The position numbers and the translations under genes were made by a program. The notes beneath the pieces are model-generated. The model made no database searches. It saw only the letters and a program-made list of their open reading frames with translations, and was not told the origin of the DNA. Positions 1 to 5,885 of a stretch of 5,885 nucleotides of DNA are shown one piece after another. Numbering within the stretch: position 1 is the stretch's first letter; each line of letters begins with the position of its first letter. Source of the DNA: Bacteriovoracaceae bacterium (lineage in GTDB: Bacteria > Bdellovibrionota > Bacteriovoracia > Bacteriovoracales > Bacteriovoracaceae); NCBI GenBank assembly GCA_023954595.1, contig JAGSHJ010000196.1, positions 1-5,885 on the forward strand, written 5' to 3'.

Positions 1-317
1 GAAACAAAAGCAGCTAGAACGATAATTCCTGCCCCAACAAAAAGTTTTCCAGTCTCTGCAACTCTTCTCAAGTTTTCATTTCGATCTTCTTTACTGAAAC
101 CTAGTCCAGCGCTTAGACCGTGTCTAAAATGATCTCCATCTAAAAGAACTGTTTTGTAACCTTTCGAGACTAGCTTTTCTTCAAACTTGCCAGCGACAGT
201 CGATTTGCCGGAACCACTTAATCCGGTGAAAAGAAAAAAATGAGATTTTTGTTGGAGGTTTTTTTCTCTCGCAGATCTATCTATGACATGATCATGGATA
301 AAAAGGTTTTTACTCAT
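1..317 (-). CDS. cysC: Adenylylsulfate (APS) kinase, N-terminal half, cut by left edge
   Basis: The first 105 codons of a P-loop kinase read leftward off the window. APS kinase phosphorylates adenylylsulfate with ATP to give PAPS, the cytoplasmic sulfate donor for sulfotransferases and for assimilatory sulfate reduction. Visible motifs are a Walker A loop GLSGSGKST at residues 32-40, a DGDHFRHGL segment at 60-68 followed by LGFSKEDR (72-79), and ENLRRVAE (81-88) leading to GAGIIVLAAFVS at the edge. Order and spacing match CysC; the family is usually about 200 residues, so about half is missing. The ATG at 317-315 lies inside the end of the upstream methyltransferase gene (8-base overlap, 310-317), with no clear Shine-Dalgarno, suggesting translational coupling. 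One departure: DGDHF where DGDNV is the common form. In a polysaccharide locus it could serve glycan sulfation, but CysC-like kinases in Campylobacter capsule loci act on cytidine diphosphoramidate instead. Family assignment is firm; the physiological substrate is inferred. Confidence 0.9.
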   Translation of the reverse strand, partial: MSKNLFIHDHVIDRSAREKNLQQKSHFFLFTGLSGSGKSTVAGKFEEKLVSKGYKTVLLDGDHFRHGLSAGLGFSKEDRNENLRRVAETGKLFVGAGIIVLAAFV

Positions 318-1044
318 TTTCTGCAATGGTTAAGAAGGCTTTTCCGCAATAGCCATAAGAGAACCAGTCTTCAAATTCAAACTTAGATTCTTTCCTGAAG
401 TCGGCGAAAGCTTTTCTTTCTCCTTGGTTTTTATCAGCACAAAAATTGTTGTAATCATCAAAGAGAATGATGGAACCAAGCTGAAGATATGGTTCAACAA
501 TTTTCAAGGCATCGGTCGTTGAGGAGCTAAGGTCACAATCGATATGAACAATAACTAATTTTTTGTTACCTAAGTTTTTATGAAGCTCTGCTGCTGTGTC
601 GGTGAAGAGTCCTTCGTATAAGTGGAGGTTTCTATCTAAACCGCAGTTTTCCTTCCACTTACTTTCAACTAGCTCTCTACTTGTGAGAAAGTTTCCCTCT
701 GAAAACGCATCACTTTTTTCATCGTTATTAGGCATTCCAGAAAAAGTATCTAGGCCGTGAAACGTAGGCTTGTGGTCAATATATTTAGAAGCTAATTCGT
801 TTCTCCATTTCTCTGGAGATTTTAACTGTCCGTTGAGCCAATTATCTAATTCACTATAGCAATCATGACTGCTGACCATGGAGTCACCGAGGTAAACACC
901 GAATTCAGCATAATCTCCTCGCAGGTGATTAGAATAAACATAACCCCATGATTTGTGCAGGGCGCCGAAGGTGTCATTTCGGTGTACAGAGCCTCGAACA
1001 ATTTTTCTATCTACTAAGAATTTTCGAAATAGGGAACCTATCAC
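310..1044 (-). CDS. TylF/MycF-like class I SAM-dependent methyltransferase
   Basis: A complete 244-residue cytoplasmic protein resembling the TylF/MycF group of sugar O-methyltransferases. The SAM-binding fold shows as AEFGVYLGDS (residues 46-55), then HGLDTFSGMP (96-105), an EGNF segment (117-120), the acidic strand HIDCDLSSST (167-176) and the LFDDYNNF loop (194-201). In MycF-type enzymes, acidic residues in these last two regions bind a magnesium ion and the sugar hydroxyl; that role is carried over here by family knowledge. There is no signal peptide or membrane segment. The start is GTG at 1044-1042, preceded five bases upstream by AAGAGG; no ATG gives a full-length fold, since the next internal Met (M56) falls after the SAM motif begins. 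It is the first gene of a leftward pair with cysC, which it overlaps by 8 bases. The likely role is O-methylation of a sugar of the surface glycan. The acceptor cannot be read from sequence. Confidence 0.8.
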   Translation of the reverse strand: MIGSLFRKFLVDRKIVRGSVHRNDTFGALHKSWGYVYSNHLRGDYAEFGVYLGDSMVSSHDCYSELDNWLNGQLKSPEKWRNELASKYIDHKPTFHGLDTFSGMPNNDEKSDAFSEGNFLTSRELVESKWKENCGLDRNLHLYEGLFTDTAAELHKNLGNKKLVIVHIDCDLSSSTTDALKIVEPYLQLGSIILFDDYNNFCADKNQGERKAFADFRKESKFEFEDWFSYGYCGKAFLTIAENE

Positions 1045-1049
1045 CTGAA

Positions 1050-1055
1050 CCTCTT
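1050..1055 (-). promoter_or_regulatory. Ribosome binding site of the methyltransferase gene
   Basis: AAGAGG on the minus strand ends five bases before the GTG codon at 1044. It is the best Shine-Dalgarno match in this part of the divergent region and decides the non-ATG start. Confidence 0.7.
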
Positions 1056-1137
1056 TTATATCGATATCAAGGGTTGTATGATAGATTATTTCACTAGCAA
1101 TGACTACCAGAAGGGCTTTTGTTCTTTTTGGTTAGAC

Positions 1138-1144
1138 AGAAGGA
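1138..1144 (+). promoter_or_regulatory. Ribosome binding site of gmd
   Basis: AGAAGGA ends four bases before the ATG at 1149. It places the start of gmd there and not at the in-frame TTG at 1119, which would add ten residues not found in the family. Confidence 0.75.
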
Positions 1145-1148
1145 CTAT

Positions 1149-2261
1149 ATGAAAAAAGCCATAATTACCGGTGTGACGGGGCAGGATGGAGCTTATTTAG
1201 CAGAGTTGTTGTTGAGTAAGGGATATGAAGTTCATGGGATAAAAAGAAGAAGCTCACTTTTTAACACTGACCGTATCGATCACCTCTATCAAGATCCTCA
1301 TATTGAGAACAGAAACTTTATACTTCATTATGGTGATTTAACTGATTCGACTAACCTCATAAGAATTGTTCAAGAAGTTCAACCCGATGAAATTTACAAT
1401 TTGGGCGCTATGAGTCATGTGAAAGTTTCATTTGAATGCCCTGAGTACGCTGCAGATGTGGATGGGCTGGGTTCACTTCGGTTGTTAGAGGCCATTCGAA
1501 TCCTTGGCCTTGAAAAAAAGACAAAGATATATCAGGCTTCAACCTCCGAGTTGTATGGCCTTGTTCAGGAAACACCTCAGAAAGAATCGACACCGTTTTA
1601 TCCGAGATCTCCTTATGCAGTTGCAAAAATGTATGGATATTGGATTACAGTAAACTACAGAGAAGCATATGGGATGTTCGCCTGTAACGGAATCCTTTTT
1701 AATCATGAATCACCTATGAGAGGTGAAACTTTTGTTTCTAGAAAGATTACAAGGGCAGCCTCCAGAATAGCATTGGGTCTTCAGGATACTGTTTTCTTAG
1801 GAAATATGGATGCTAAGAGAGATTGGGGTCATGCCAAGGATTATGTTGAGGCAATGTATCTGATGTTGCAGCAAGAGAAGCCTGAGGATTTTGTAATAGC
1901 CACCGGAGTTACGACTACGGTTAGGGACTTTGTCGTAAAATCTTTTGAATTTCTTGGTATCGAAATTGAATTTGAAGGTACGGGGGTCAACGAAATTGGT
2001 CGCGTTGCAAGTAGTTCAAACTCAGCATTTGATCTTGAGATCGGAAAAGAAATCATAAAAGTTGATCCCAAGTACTTTAGACCAACAGAGGTTGAGATAC
2101 TTCTTGGGGACTCCTCAAAAGCTCAAAAAGTCTTAGGATGGAAGCCTAGACACGATCTTGATGAACTAATTAAAGATATGATGAAATCAGATTTGGAGCT
2201 TTTTAAAAGAGATAAGTTTCTAAAAGATGGTGGGCATAAAACTCTAAATTATTATGAATAA
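1149..2261 (+). CDS. gmd: GDP-mannose 4,6-dehydratase
   Basis: Cytoplasmic NADP-dependent short-chain dehydrogenase/reductase that converts GDP-D-mannose to GDP-4-keto-6-deoxy-D-mannose, the first step to GDP-L-fucose. The 370-residue protein (E. coli Gmd is 373) begins with the Rossmann motif [12 protein letters not shown] (residues 8-19), then KRRSS (32-36) followed by [10 protein letters not shown], and NLGAMSHV (84-91). The catalytic set is T132, S133, E134 in STSELYG and Y156/K160 in the YAVAK motif, at the same numbers as in the E. coli enzyme as I recall it. Further family blocks are [38 protein letters not shown] with EVEILLGD, and GWKP. The ATG at 1149 is chosen because AGAAGGA lies just upstream and MKKAIITG is the usual N-terminus. 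It is the first gene of the rightward set and overlaps fcl by 8 bases. No defect seen. Confidence 0.97.
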   Translation: MKKAIITGVTGQDGAYLAELLLSKGYEVHGIKRRSSLFNTDRIDHLYQDPHIENRNFILHYGDLTDSTNLIRIVQEVQPDEIYNLGAMSHVKVSFECPEYAADVDGLGSLRLLEAIRILGLEKKTKIYQASTSELYGLVQETPQKESTPFYPRSPYAVAKMYGYWITVNYREAYGMFACNGILFNHESPMRGETFVSRKITRAASRIALGLQDTVFLGNMDAKRDWGHAKDYVEAMYLMLQQEKPEDFVIATGVTTTVRDFVVKSFEFLGIEIEFEGTGVNEIGRVASSSNSAFDLEIGKEIIKVDPKYFRPTEVEILLGDSSKAQKVLGWKPRHDLDELIKDMMKSDLELFKRDKFLKDGGHKTLNYYE

Positions 2262-3198
2262 AGAAAGTAAAATCTTAATTTTAGGGAGCAGAGGATTGGT
2301 TGGCTCCAGTCTTGTGAGAGTTTTCTCGTCAAGAGGATACGAGAATTTAATAGCTCCAACTAGGCAAGAATTAGATCTCATGGATGGTTCCTCAGTACTT
2401 AGTTTTTTTAAAGATCAAAAACCGGAAGTTGTCATCAATGCTGCCGCAAAAGTAGGGGGGATTCATGCAAATAGTACATATCCCGCGGACTTTATTTTTG
2501 AAAACTTAACGATTCAAAACAATCTATTTAAAGCAGCTTTTTATACGAATGTGCAGAATTTTTTATTTCTTGGAAGTTCATGCATTTATCCAAAAGAATG
2601 TCAGCAGCCGATAAAAGAAGAGTATTTATTGACAGGTCCTTTAGAAAAGACGAATGAACCTTATGCTGTCGCAAAAATCTCTGGGCTAAAAACGGCGGAA
2701 TATTTCAGAAAACAGTATGGGGTTAACTACTTTTCGGTAATGCCAACAAATCTATATGGAGAAAATGATAATTTTCACCCAGATAACTCTCACGTTATTC
2801 CTGGTTTGATTCGTCGAATGAGTGAAGCAGTTAAAAATGATTTACCAGAGTTTGAGGCATGGGGTACAGGCGAGCCCAGAAGAGAGTTTCTTTTTGTGGA
2901 TGACCTTAGTGAAGCTTGCTTGTTTCTTTTAGAGTCGTCAGATGAATTACCTGATGTCATAAACGTAGGTACTGGAGTCGATGTTACAATTAAAGAGCTA
3001 GTTTCAAAAATTGCAAAGATTATGGAATATAAGGGTGAGATTCTTTTTAATTCTGACTACCCTGACGGAACTCCTCGAAAACTTCTAGATGTTAGTAGAA
3101 TCGAACGTTTAGGCTGGAAATATAGAATTGAGCTTGAAGAAGGCCTAAGAAAAACAATCGATTATTATAATTCGACCAAAGATCTTCGTAGCTATTAA
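2254..3198 (+). CDS. fcl: GDP-L-fucose synthase (3,5-epimerase/4-reductase)
   Basis: Takes the product of Gmd, epimerises C3 and C5 and reduces C4 with NADPH to give GDP-L-fucose (also called wcaG). The protein has 314 residues against 321 for E. coli Fcl. Visible motifs are a Rossmann glycine motif GSRGLVG (11-17), NAAAKVGGI (62-70), GSSCIYPKE (107-115) and YAVAK (137-141), giving the expected catalytic S108, C110, Y137 and K141. H180 in NSHVIPGL matches the catalytic histidine of the family. [15 protein letters not shown] follows as the conserved substrate-side block. The ATG at 2254 lies within the last codons of gmd (shared 2254-2261) and has no clear Shine-Dalgarno, so ribosomes finishing gmd probably reinitiate here. 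Both enzymes of the pathway adjacent and in order make GDP-L-fucose the confident product. It is cytoplasmic, with no signal peptide or membrane segment. Confidence 0.97.
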   Translation: MNKESKILILGSRGLVGSSLVRVFSSRGYENLIAPTRQELDLMDGSSVLSFFKDQKPEVVINAAAKVGGIHANSTYPADFIFENLTIQNNLFKAAFYTNVQNFLFLGSSCIYPKECQQPIKEEYLLTGPLEKTNEPYAVAKISGLKTAEYFRKQYGVNYFSVMPTNLYGENDNFHPDNSHVIPGLIRRMSEAVKNDLPEFEAWGTGEPRREFLFVDDLSEACLFLLESSDELPDVINVGTGVDVTIKELVSKIAKIMEYKGEILFNSDYPDGTPRKLLDVSRIERLGWKYRIELEEGLRKTIDYYNSTKDLRSY

Positions 3199-3225
3199 GT
3201 AAATAATTAACAGCGATATAAAGTT

Positions 3226-5112
3226 ATGTTTGAACCCTTTCGAAACCTAAGAATTTTAACAGTGTTTGTTCATGATGCGATAGTCTCATTGATTTCGATT
3301 GTACTCGCTGTTGCTTTGCGGTTTGAAACACTTGATCTCGCAGAAATCCCAGTTAAGGATTTTCAATTTGTTGTTCTCATCGTCTTCAGTGTTCAGATAA
3401 TGTGTTTCTATTTTGCGGGTCTTTATCGAGGTATATGGAGATTTAGCTCCACGCATGATCTAATTCGTGTAATGAAAGGCGCTTCTTTTGGTGTTTTGCT
3501 TAGCATTTTTGGTGTATTTTTGTTTAATAGGTTGGAAACTGTTCCACGTTCCGCTTTTATAATCAATTGGTTTCTTTTGGTGGTTGGTTTAGGCGGGGGA
3601 AGGTTTGTCTATAGAATATGGAAAGACTTTAATTTAAAAAAGGATATAAGGCTTGATCAAAATTCTGTCGATGTTAAGAATGTTCTAATTGTTGGCTCTG
3701 GGAGTGCTGGAAGCCAATTAGCTAAAGATATTTTTCAAAACCCTGGAATGGGTCTTAAAGTCGTGGGATTTATAGATGACAATCCTCTTCGGCTGAACCG
3801 TTTTTTACACGATATAAAGGTGATGGGTACAAGTAAGGATATTACTGACTTGGTTAAGGATCTTAATGTTGAAAAAGTTTTTATTGCAATTCCATCTGCA
3901 TCAGGAGCGCAAATTCGAAATATTGTAAACTCTTGCGAGGAATCAAATGTCGAATTTAAGATTCTACCCAAACTGTCTCATCTTTTGAGTGACAAAGTAT
4001 CTTTATCGATATTGAGAAATGTAAAACTAGAAGATTTACTTGGTCGGGATCCAGTCAAGCTAGATCAAAGCTTCTTGACTCAAATGATTGAGGGCGAAGT
4101 TGTTCTTGTTACAGGAGCCGGTGGCTCAATAGGAAGTGAAATTTGTCGTCAATTATCACTATTTAAGCCAAAACGAATTGTAATGTATGAGTTATCAGAA
4201 TATTTTCTATATGAGTTAGAAAATGATTTCATAACATCCTTTCCTGATATTGAAATAATTACCATTGTCGGAGACGTTAGAAATTTAGAAAGACTGGATT
4301 CGGTTTTTGAAATTTACAAACCGAATCTTGTTCTTCATGCAGCAGCCTATAAACATGTTCCTATGATGGAAAAAAACCCTATCGAGGCTATAAGAACAAA
4401 TGTCATGGGTACAAAGTACCTCGGAGATATCGCAATCAAACATAATGTAGATAAGTTTGTAATGATCTCTACCGATAAGGCCGTCAACCCGACTAATATT
4501 ATGGGAGCCTCTAAAAGAGTTGCCGAAATGATTTGTCGCCGTAATCATGAATCCTCATTGGGAACTAAGTTTATAACGGTTAGATTTGGAAATGTTTTGG
4601 GGAGTAATGGATCAGTTATTCCGTTTTTTCAAAAACATATTGAGGAAGGAAGAGATGTACCAGTAACTCATCCTGAGATTGAACGTTACTTTATGTCAAT
4701 TCCTGAGGCCTGCCAGCTAGTTCTACAGGCTGCCTCTATGGGGGATGGAGGAGAAATTTACGTTTTAGATATGGGGGAACCCGTGAAAATAATGGACCTG
4801 GCTAAAGAGATGATTAAGTTAGCGGGGTTAGAGCTTGGGAAAGATATTAATATTAAAATTGTGGGATTACGTCCAGGCGAGAAACTTTATGAAGAGCTCT
4901 TTTCCCAAAAAGAAGAACTACTAAATACTAATCATAAAAAAGTAAGAATCGCAAATAGCCGAAAATTAACAGATGACTTTTCTACAATACTTGCAGAACT
5001 TGTATCTCTTCCTGTGAATTCTGACTTCGAGAAAATTCTTAATAAGGTAAAGACGCTCGTTCCTGAATTTGAATTAACAGAAATGGAAGAAGAAAATGAA
5101 AGTCTTCATTAA
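3226..5112 (+). CDS. Membrane-bound nucleotide-sugar 4,6-dehydratase, WbpM/PglF/CapD family
   Basis: A 628-residue full-length member of the long, membrane-anchored family that converts UDP-GlcNAc to its 4-keto-6-deoxy derivative, the precursor of QuiNAc, FucNAc and bacillosamine. Four hydrophobic segments (about residues 11-32, 46-67, 85-101 and 110-125) anchor the N-terminus. A first nucleotide-binding domain shows GSGSAGSQLA (157-166), and the catalytic Rossmann domain starts with TGAGGSIGSE (296-305). HAAAYKHVP (371-379) follows. In the active site ISTDKAVNPTNIMGASK (414-430) gives T416, D417 and K418, with Met426 and K430 in place of the Tyr/Lys pair, as is normal for this subfamily. GLRPGEKLYEEL lies near the C-terminus, which ends in an acidic tail. 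ATG 3226 is the first possible start: an in-frame stop lies at 3208-3210 with no start codon between. No good Shine-Dalgarno is visible. The gene lies 27 bases after fcl, probably cotranscribed. UDP-GlcNAc as substrate is inferred from family; the final sugar needs partner genes outside the window. Confidence 0.9.
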   Translation: MFEPFRNLRILTVFVHDAIVSLISIVLAVALRFETLDLAEIPVKDFQFVVLIVFSVQIMCFYFAGLYRGIWRFSSTHDLIRVMKGASFGVLLSIFGVFLFNRLETVPRSAFIINWFLLVVGLGGGRFVYRIWKDFNLKKDIRLDQNSVDVKNVLIVGSGSAGSQLAKDIFQNPGMGLKVVGFIDDNPLRLNRFLHDIKVMGTSKDITDLVKDLNVEKVFIAIPSASGAQIRNIVNSCEESNVEFKILPKLSHLLSDKVSLSILRNVKLEDLLGRDPVKLDQSFLTQMIEGEVVLVTGAGGSIGSEICRQLSLFKPKRIVMYELSEYFLYELENDFITSFPDIEIITIVGDVRNLERLDSVFEIYKPNLVLHAAAYKHVPMMEKNPIEAIRTNVMGTKYLGDIAIKHNVDKFVMISTDKAVNPTNIMGASKRVAEMICRRNHESSLGTKFITVRFGNVLGSNGSVIPFFQKHIEEGRDVPVTHPEIERYFMSIPEACQLVLQAASMGDGGEIYVLDMGEPVKIMDLAKEMIKLAGLELGKDINIKIVGLRPGEKLYEELFSQKEELLNTNHKKVRIANSRKLTDDFSTILAELVSLPVNSDFEKILNKVKTLVPEFELTEMEEENESLH

Positions 5113-5885
5113 CCTTTTTTCTTACCCAGGTTGTACGACATCCCAATCGCTATAGCGGTATAATAAATTAATCTCACCTGAAATAAATATAGGCCAGAAA
5201 ACAAGATAAAAAGAACTATATGGTGGGTTGGAATTATATCCTTCCGTATCACCATCTTTTGTAAGAGGAACAGAAACAAGACTGTCAACAGAGAGAAGCT
5301 AAGCAGGCCACCGTTAGATAGCTGTAATATCATCCCCATATGGGGAAGAACATTGAAAAGGTTTTTAGCTCCAAGAGGATTCTCAACTTCAAATTTCTTA
5401 ACCCGATATTTAGATGCTGGTAGGTAGACCATACCTGGACCTGCTCCTAAAAAAAAGGCTTTGGGTGATGATAATAGGAAGTTGAGAGCTGAAGATTCTT
5501 GATCCTCGAGCCTATCAATGAGGCTTGTGCCTTTAAGTAGATAAGATCTATTTTGCATGTGTTTTTTGAACTGACTCTTCGAGTCCCCCGTTAGCGTTAG
5601 AAATACTAAGGGTAAAATCAATATAGTGATTGCAACAATCTTTATTTGTAATGAATGAAAATATTTTCTCCCATTAAGAAAGAGGGAAGAAAAAAGAATA
5701 AGAGTTAGCCCCATTACCATTGTTGCAATACCTGCTGCAGACATTGTTTTTGCGAAGCCAAAGTAGAGGCAAAATGGGATAAAGATTAAAAGAATTTTTT
5801 TTGGAATTTTGGTGAAATATATTGTCATCAATAGGATTCCTACGGCTGTTGATTGACTCAACCCCCTGGGTTCATAAGAGAACCC
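5109..5885 (-). CDS. O-antigen polymerase/ligase-like membrane protein (Wzy/WaaL type), C-terminal part, cut by right edge
   Basis: 258 codons of an inner-membrane protein whose start lies beyond the right edge: the frame stays open from the TTG at 5861 to the end, reading GFSYEPRGLSQST, so that TTG is not the start. Hydrophobic segments in the fragment lie at about residues 14-24, 31-45, 48-69, 82-98, 194-213 and 222-246. Between the fourth and fifth is a large hydrophilic loop of about 95 residues with RLEDQESSALNFLLSSPKAF, the sequence FLGAGPGM and a His before MGMILQL. This loop with a P..GxGPG pattern and a following His is typical of the O-antigen ligase/polymerase superfamily, and the EPRGLS segment resembles the motif before the middle helices of such proteins. 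Polymerase (Wzy) is more likely than ligase given the glycan locus, but sequence alone cannot separate them. It converges on the dehydratase gene, sharing 4 bases at the stops (5109-5112). Confidence 0.65.
   Translation of the reverse strand, partial: GFSYEPRGLSQSTAVGILLMTIYFTKIPKKILLIFIPFCLYFGFAKTMSAAGIATMVMGLTLILFSSLFLNGRKYFHSLQIKIVAITILILPLVFLTLTGDSKSQFKKHMQNRSYLLKGTSLIDRLEDQESSALNFLLSSPKAFFLGAGPGMVYLPASKYRVKKFEVENPLGAKNLFNVLPHMGMILQLSNGGLLSFSLLTVLFLFLLQKMVIRKDIIPTHHIVLFILFSGLYLFQVRLIYYTAIAIGMSYNLGKKKG

Larger units (their letters stand above)
1045..1148. promoter_or_regulatory. Divergent intergenic promoter region
   Basis: The 104 bases between the leftward methyltransferase start and the rightward gmd start must hold the promoters for both transcription units if they start locally. 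On the plus strand TATGAT (1077-1082) is a good -10 candidate, with only a weak TTTTAT (1054-1059) at the -35 position. On the minus strand TTGCTA (plus 1095-1100) and TACAAC (plus 1073-1078) are separated by 16 bases and form a weak pair. The two candidates overlap, so they could interfere with each other. A perfect 10-base palindrome ATATCGATAT sits at 1058-1067. The region's role follows from gene layout; the exact boxes are tentative. Confidence 0.4.

Noticed and set aside
234..266. Homopolymer runs of seven A or T in cysC as phase-variation tracts
   Set aside because: Runs of seven A/T are expected in AT-rich DNA and the reading frame is intact; phase-variable tracts are usually longer.
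1119..1148. A ten-residue N-terminal extension of gmd from the in-frame TTG at 1119
   Set aside because: The Shine-Dalgarno AGAAGGA lies inside this stretch just before ATG 1149, and family members begin at the equivalent of MKKAIITG.
1408..1626. Minus-strand open frame within gmd
   Set aside because: It lies wholly opposite a strongly conserved gene, has no recognisable motif and is an antisense shadow.
1841..2071. Minus-strand open frame within the 3' part of gmd
   Set aside because: Antisense shadow of a conserved coding region with no domain seen.
3735..3971. Minus-strand open frame within the dehydratase gene
   Set aside because: Antisense shadow with low-complexity composition and no motif.
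4285..4548. Minus-strand open frame within the dehydratase gene
   Set aside because: Lies opposite the catalytic domain; the Cys/His-rich look comes from the complementary codons, not from a spaced metal-binding motif.
5108..5136. Possible bidirectional terminator at the convergent junction
   Set aside because: Only a 5-base AACCT/AGGTT stem with a 12-base loop, no GC-rich stem and no properly placed T-tract.
5859..5861. TTG as the start of the polymerase-like gene
   Set aside because: The frame stays open to the window edge, with the upstream residues fitting the family's conserved segment; the gene is simply cut by the edge.

Overview
This window is a slice of a surface-polysaccharide (O-antigen or capsule) locus from a bacterium, most likely Gram-negative. 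All six genes in it are intact or edge-cut parts of sugar-nucleotide synthesis, glycan modification or glycan polymerisation. Base composition looks AT-rich (roughly 38-40% GC judged by eye, not computed), and codon use looks alike across the genes. A Wzy/WaaL-type membrane protein and a membrane-anchored WbpM/PglF-type dehydratase point to a lipid-linked glycan pathway, but nothing here fixes the genus.

Layout: on the minus strand at the left are the first half of a CysC-type adenylylsulfate kinase (cut by the left edge) and, upstream of it and overlapping it by 8 bases, a TylF/MycF-like SAM-dependent methyltransferase. A 104-base divergent intergenic region (1045-1148) separates these from a plus-strand set: gmd (GDP-mannose 4,6-dehydratase), fcl (GDP-L-fucose synthase, overlapping gmd by 8 bases) and a 628-residue membrane-bound nucleotide-sugar 4,6-dehydratase 27 bases further on. 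The dehydratase meets a minus-strand polytopic membrane protein tail to tail with a 4-base overlap. That last gene is an O-antigen polymerase/ligase-like protein cut by the right edge. There is no gene-free stretch above 300 bases, and I saw no RNA gene, IS element, CRISPR array or convincing terminator.

How the genes fit together: Gmd and Fcl convert GDP-mannose to GDP-L-fucose, a sugar donor. The WbpM/PglF-like enzyme would make the 4-keto-6-deoxy intermediate from UDP-GlcNAc that leads to sugars such as QuiNAc, FucNAc or bacillosamine. The methyltransferase and the APS kinase suggest the glycan is decorated, by O-methylation and possibly by sulfation from PAPS. The Wzy/WaaL-like protein would polymerise or ligate the repeat units. 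The enzymes are established families. The least settled point is what the cysC-like gene does here: PAPS supply for a sulfated glycan, or a phosphoramidate-type modification as in Campylobacter capsule loci.
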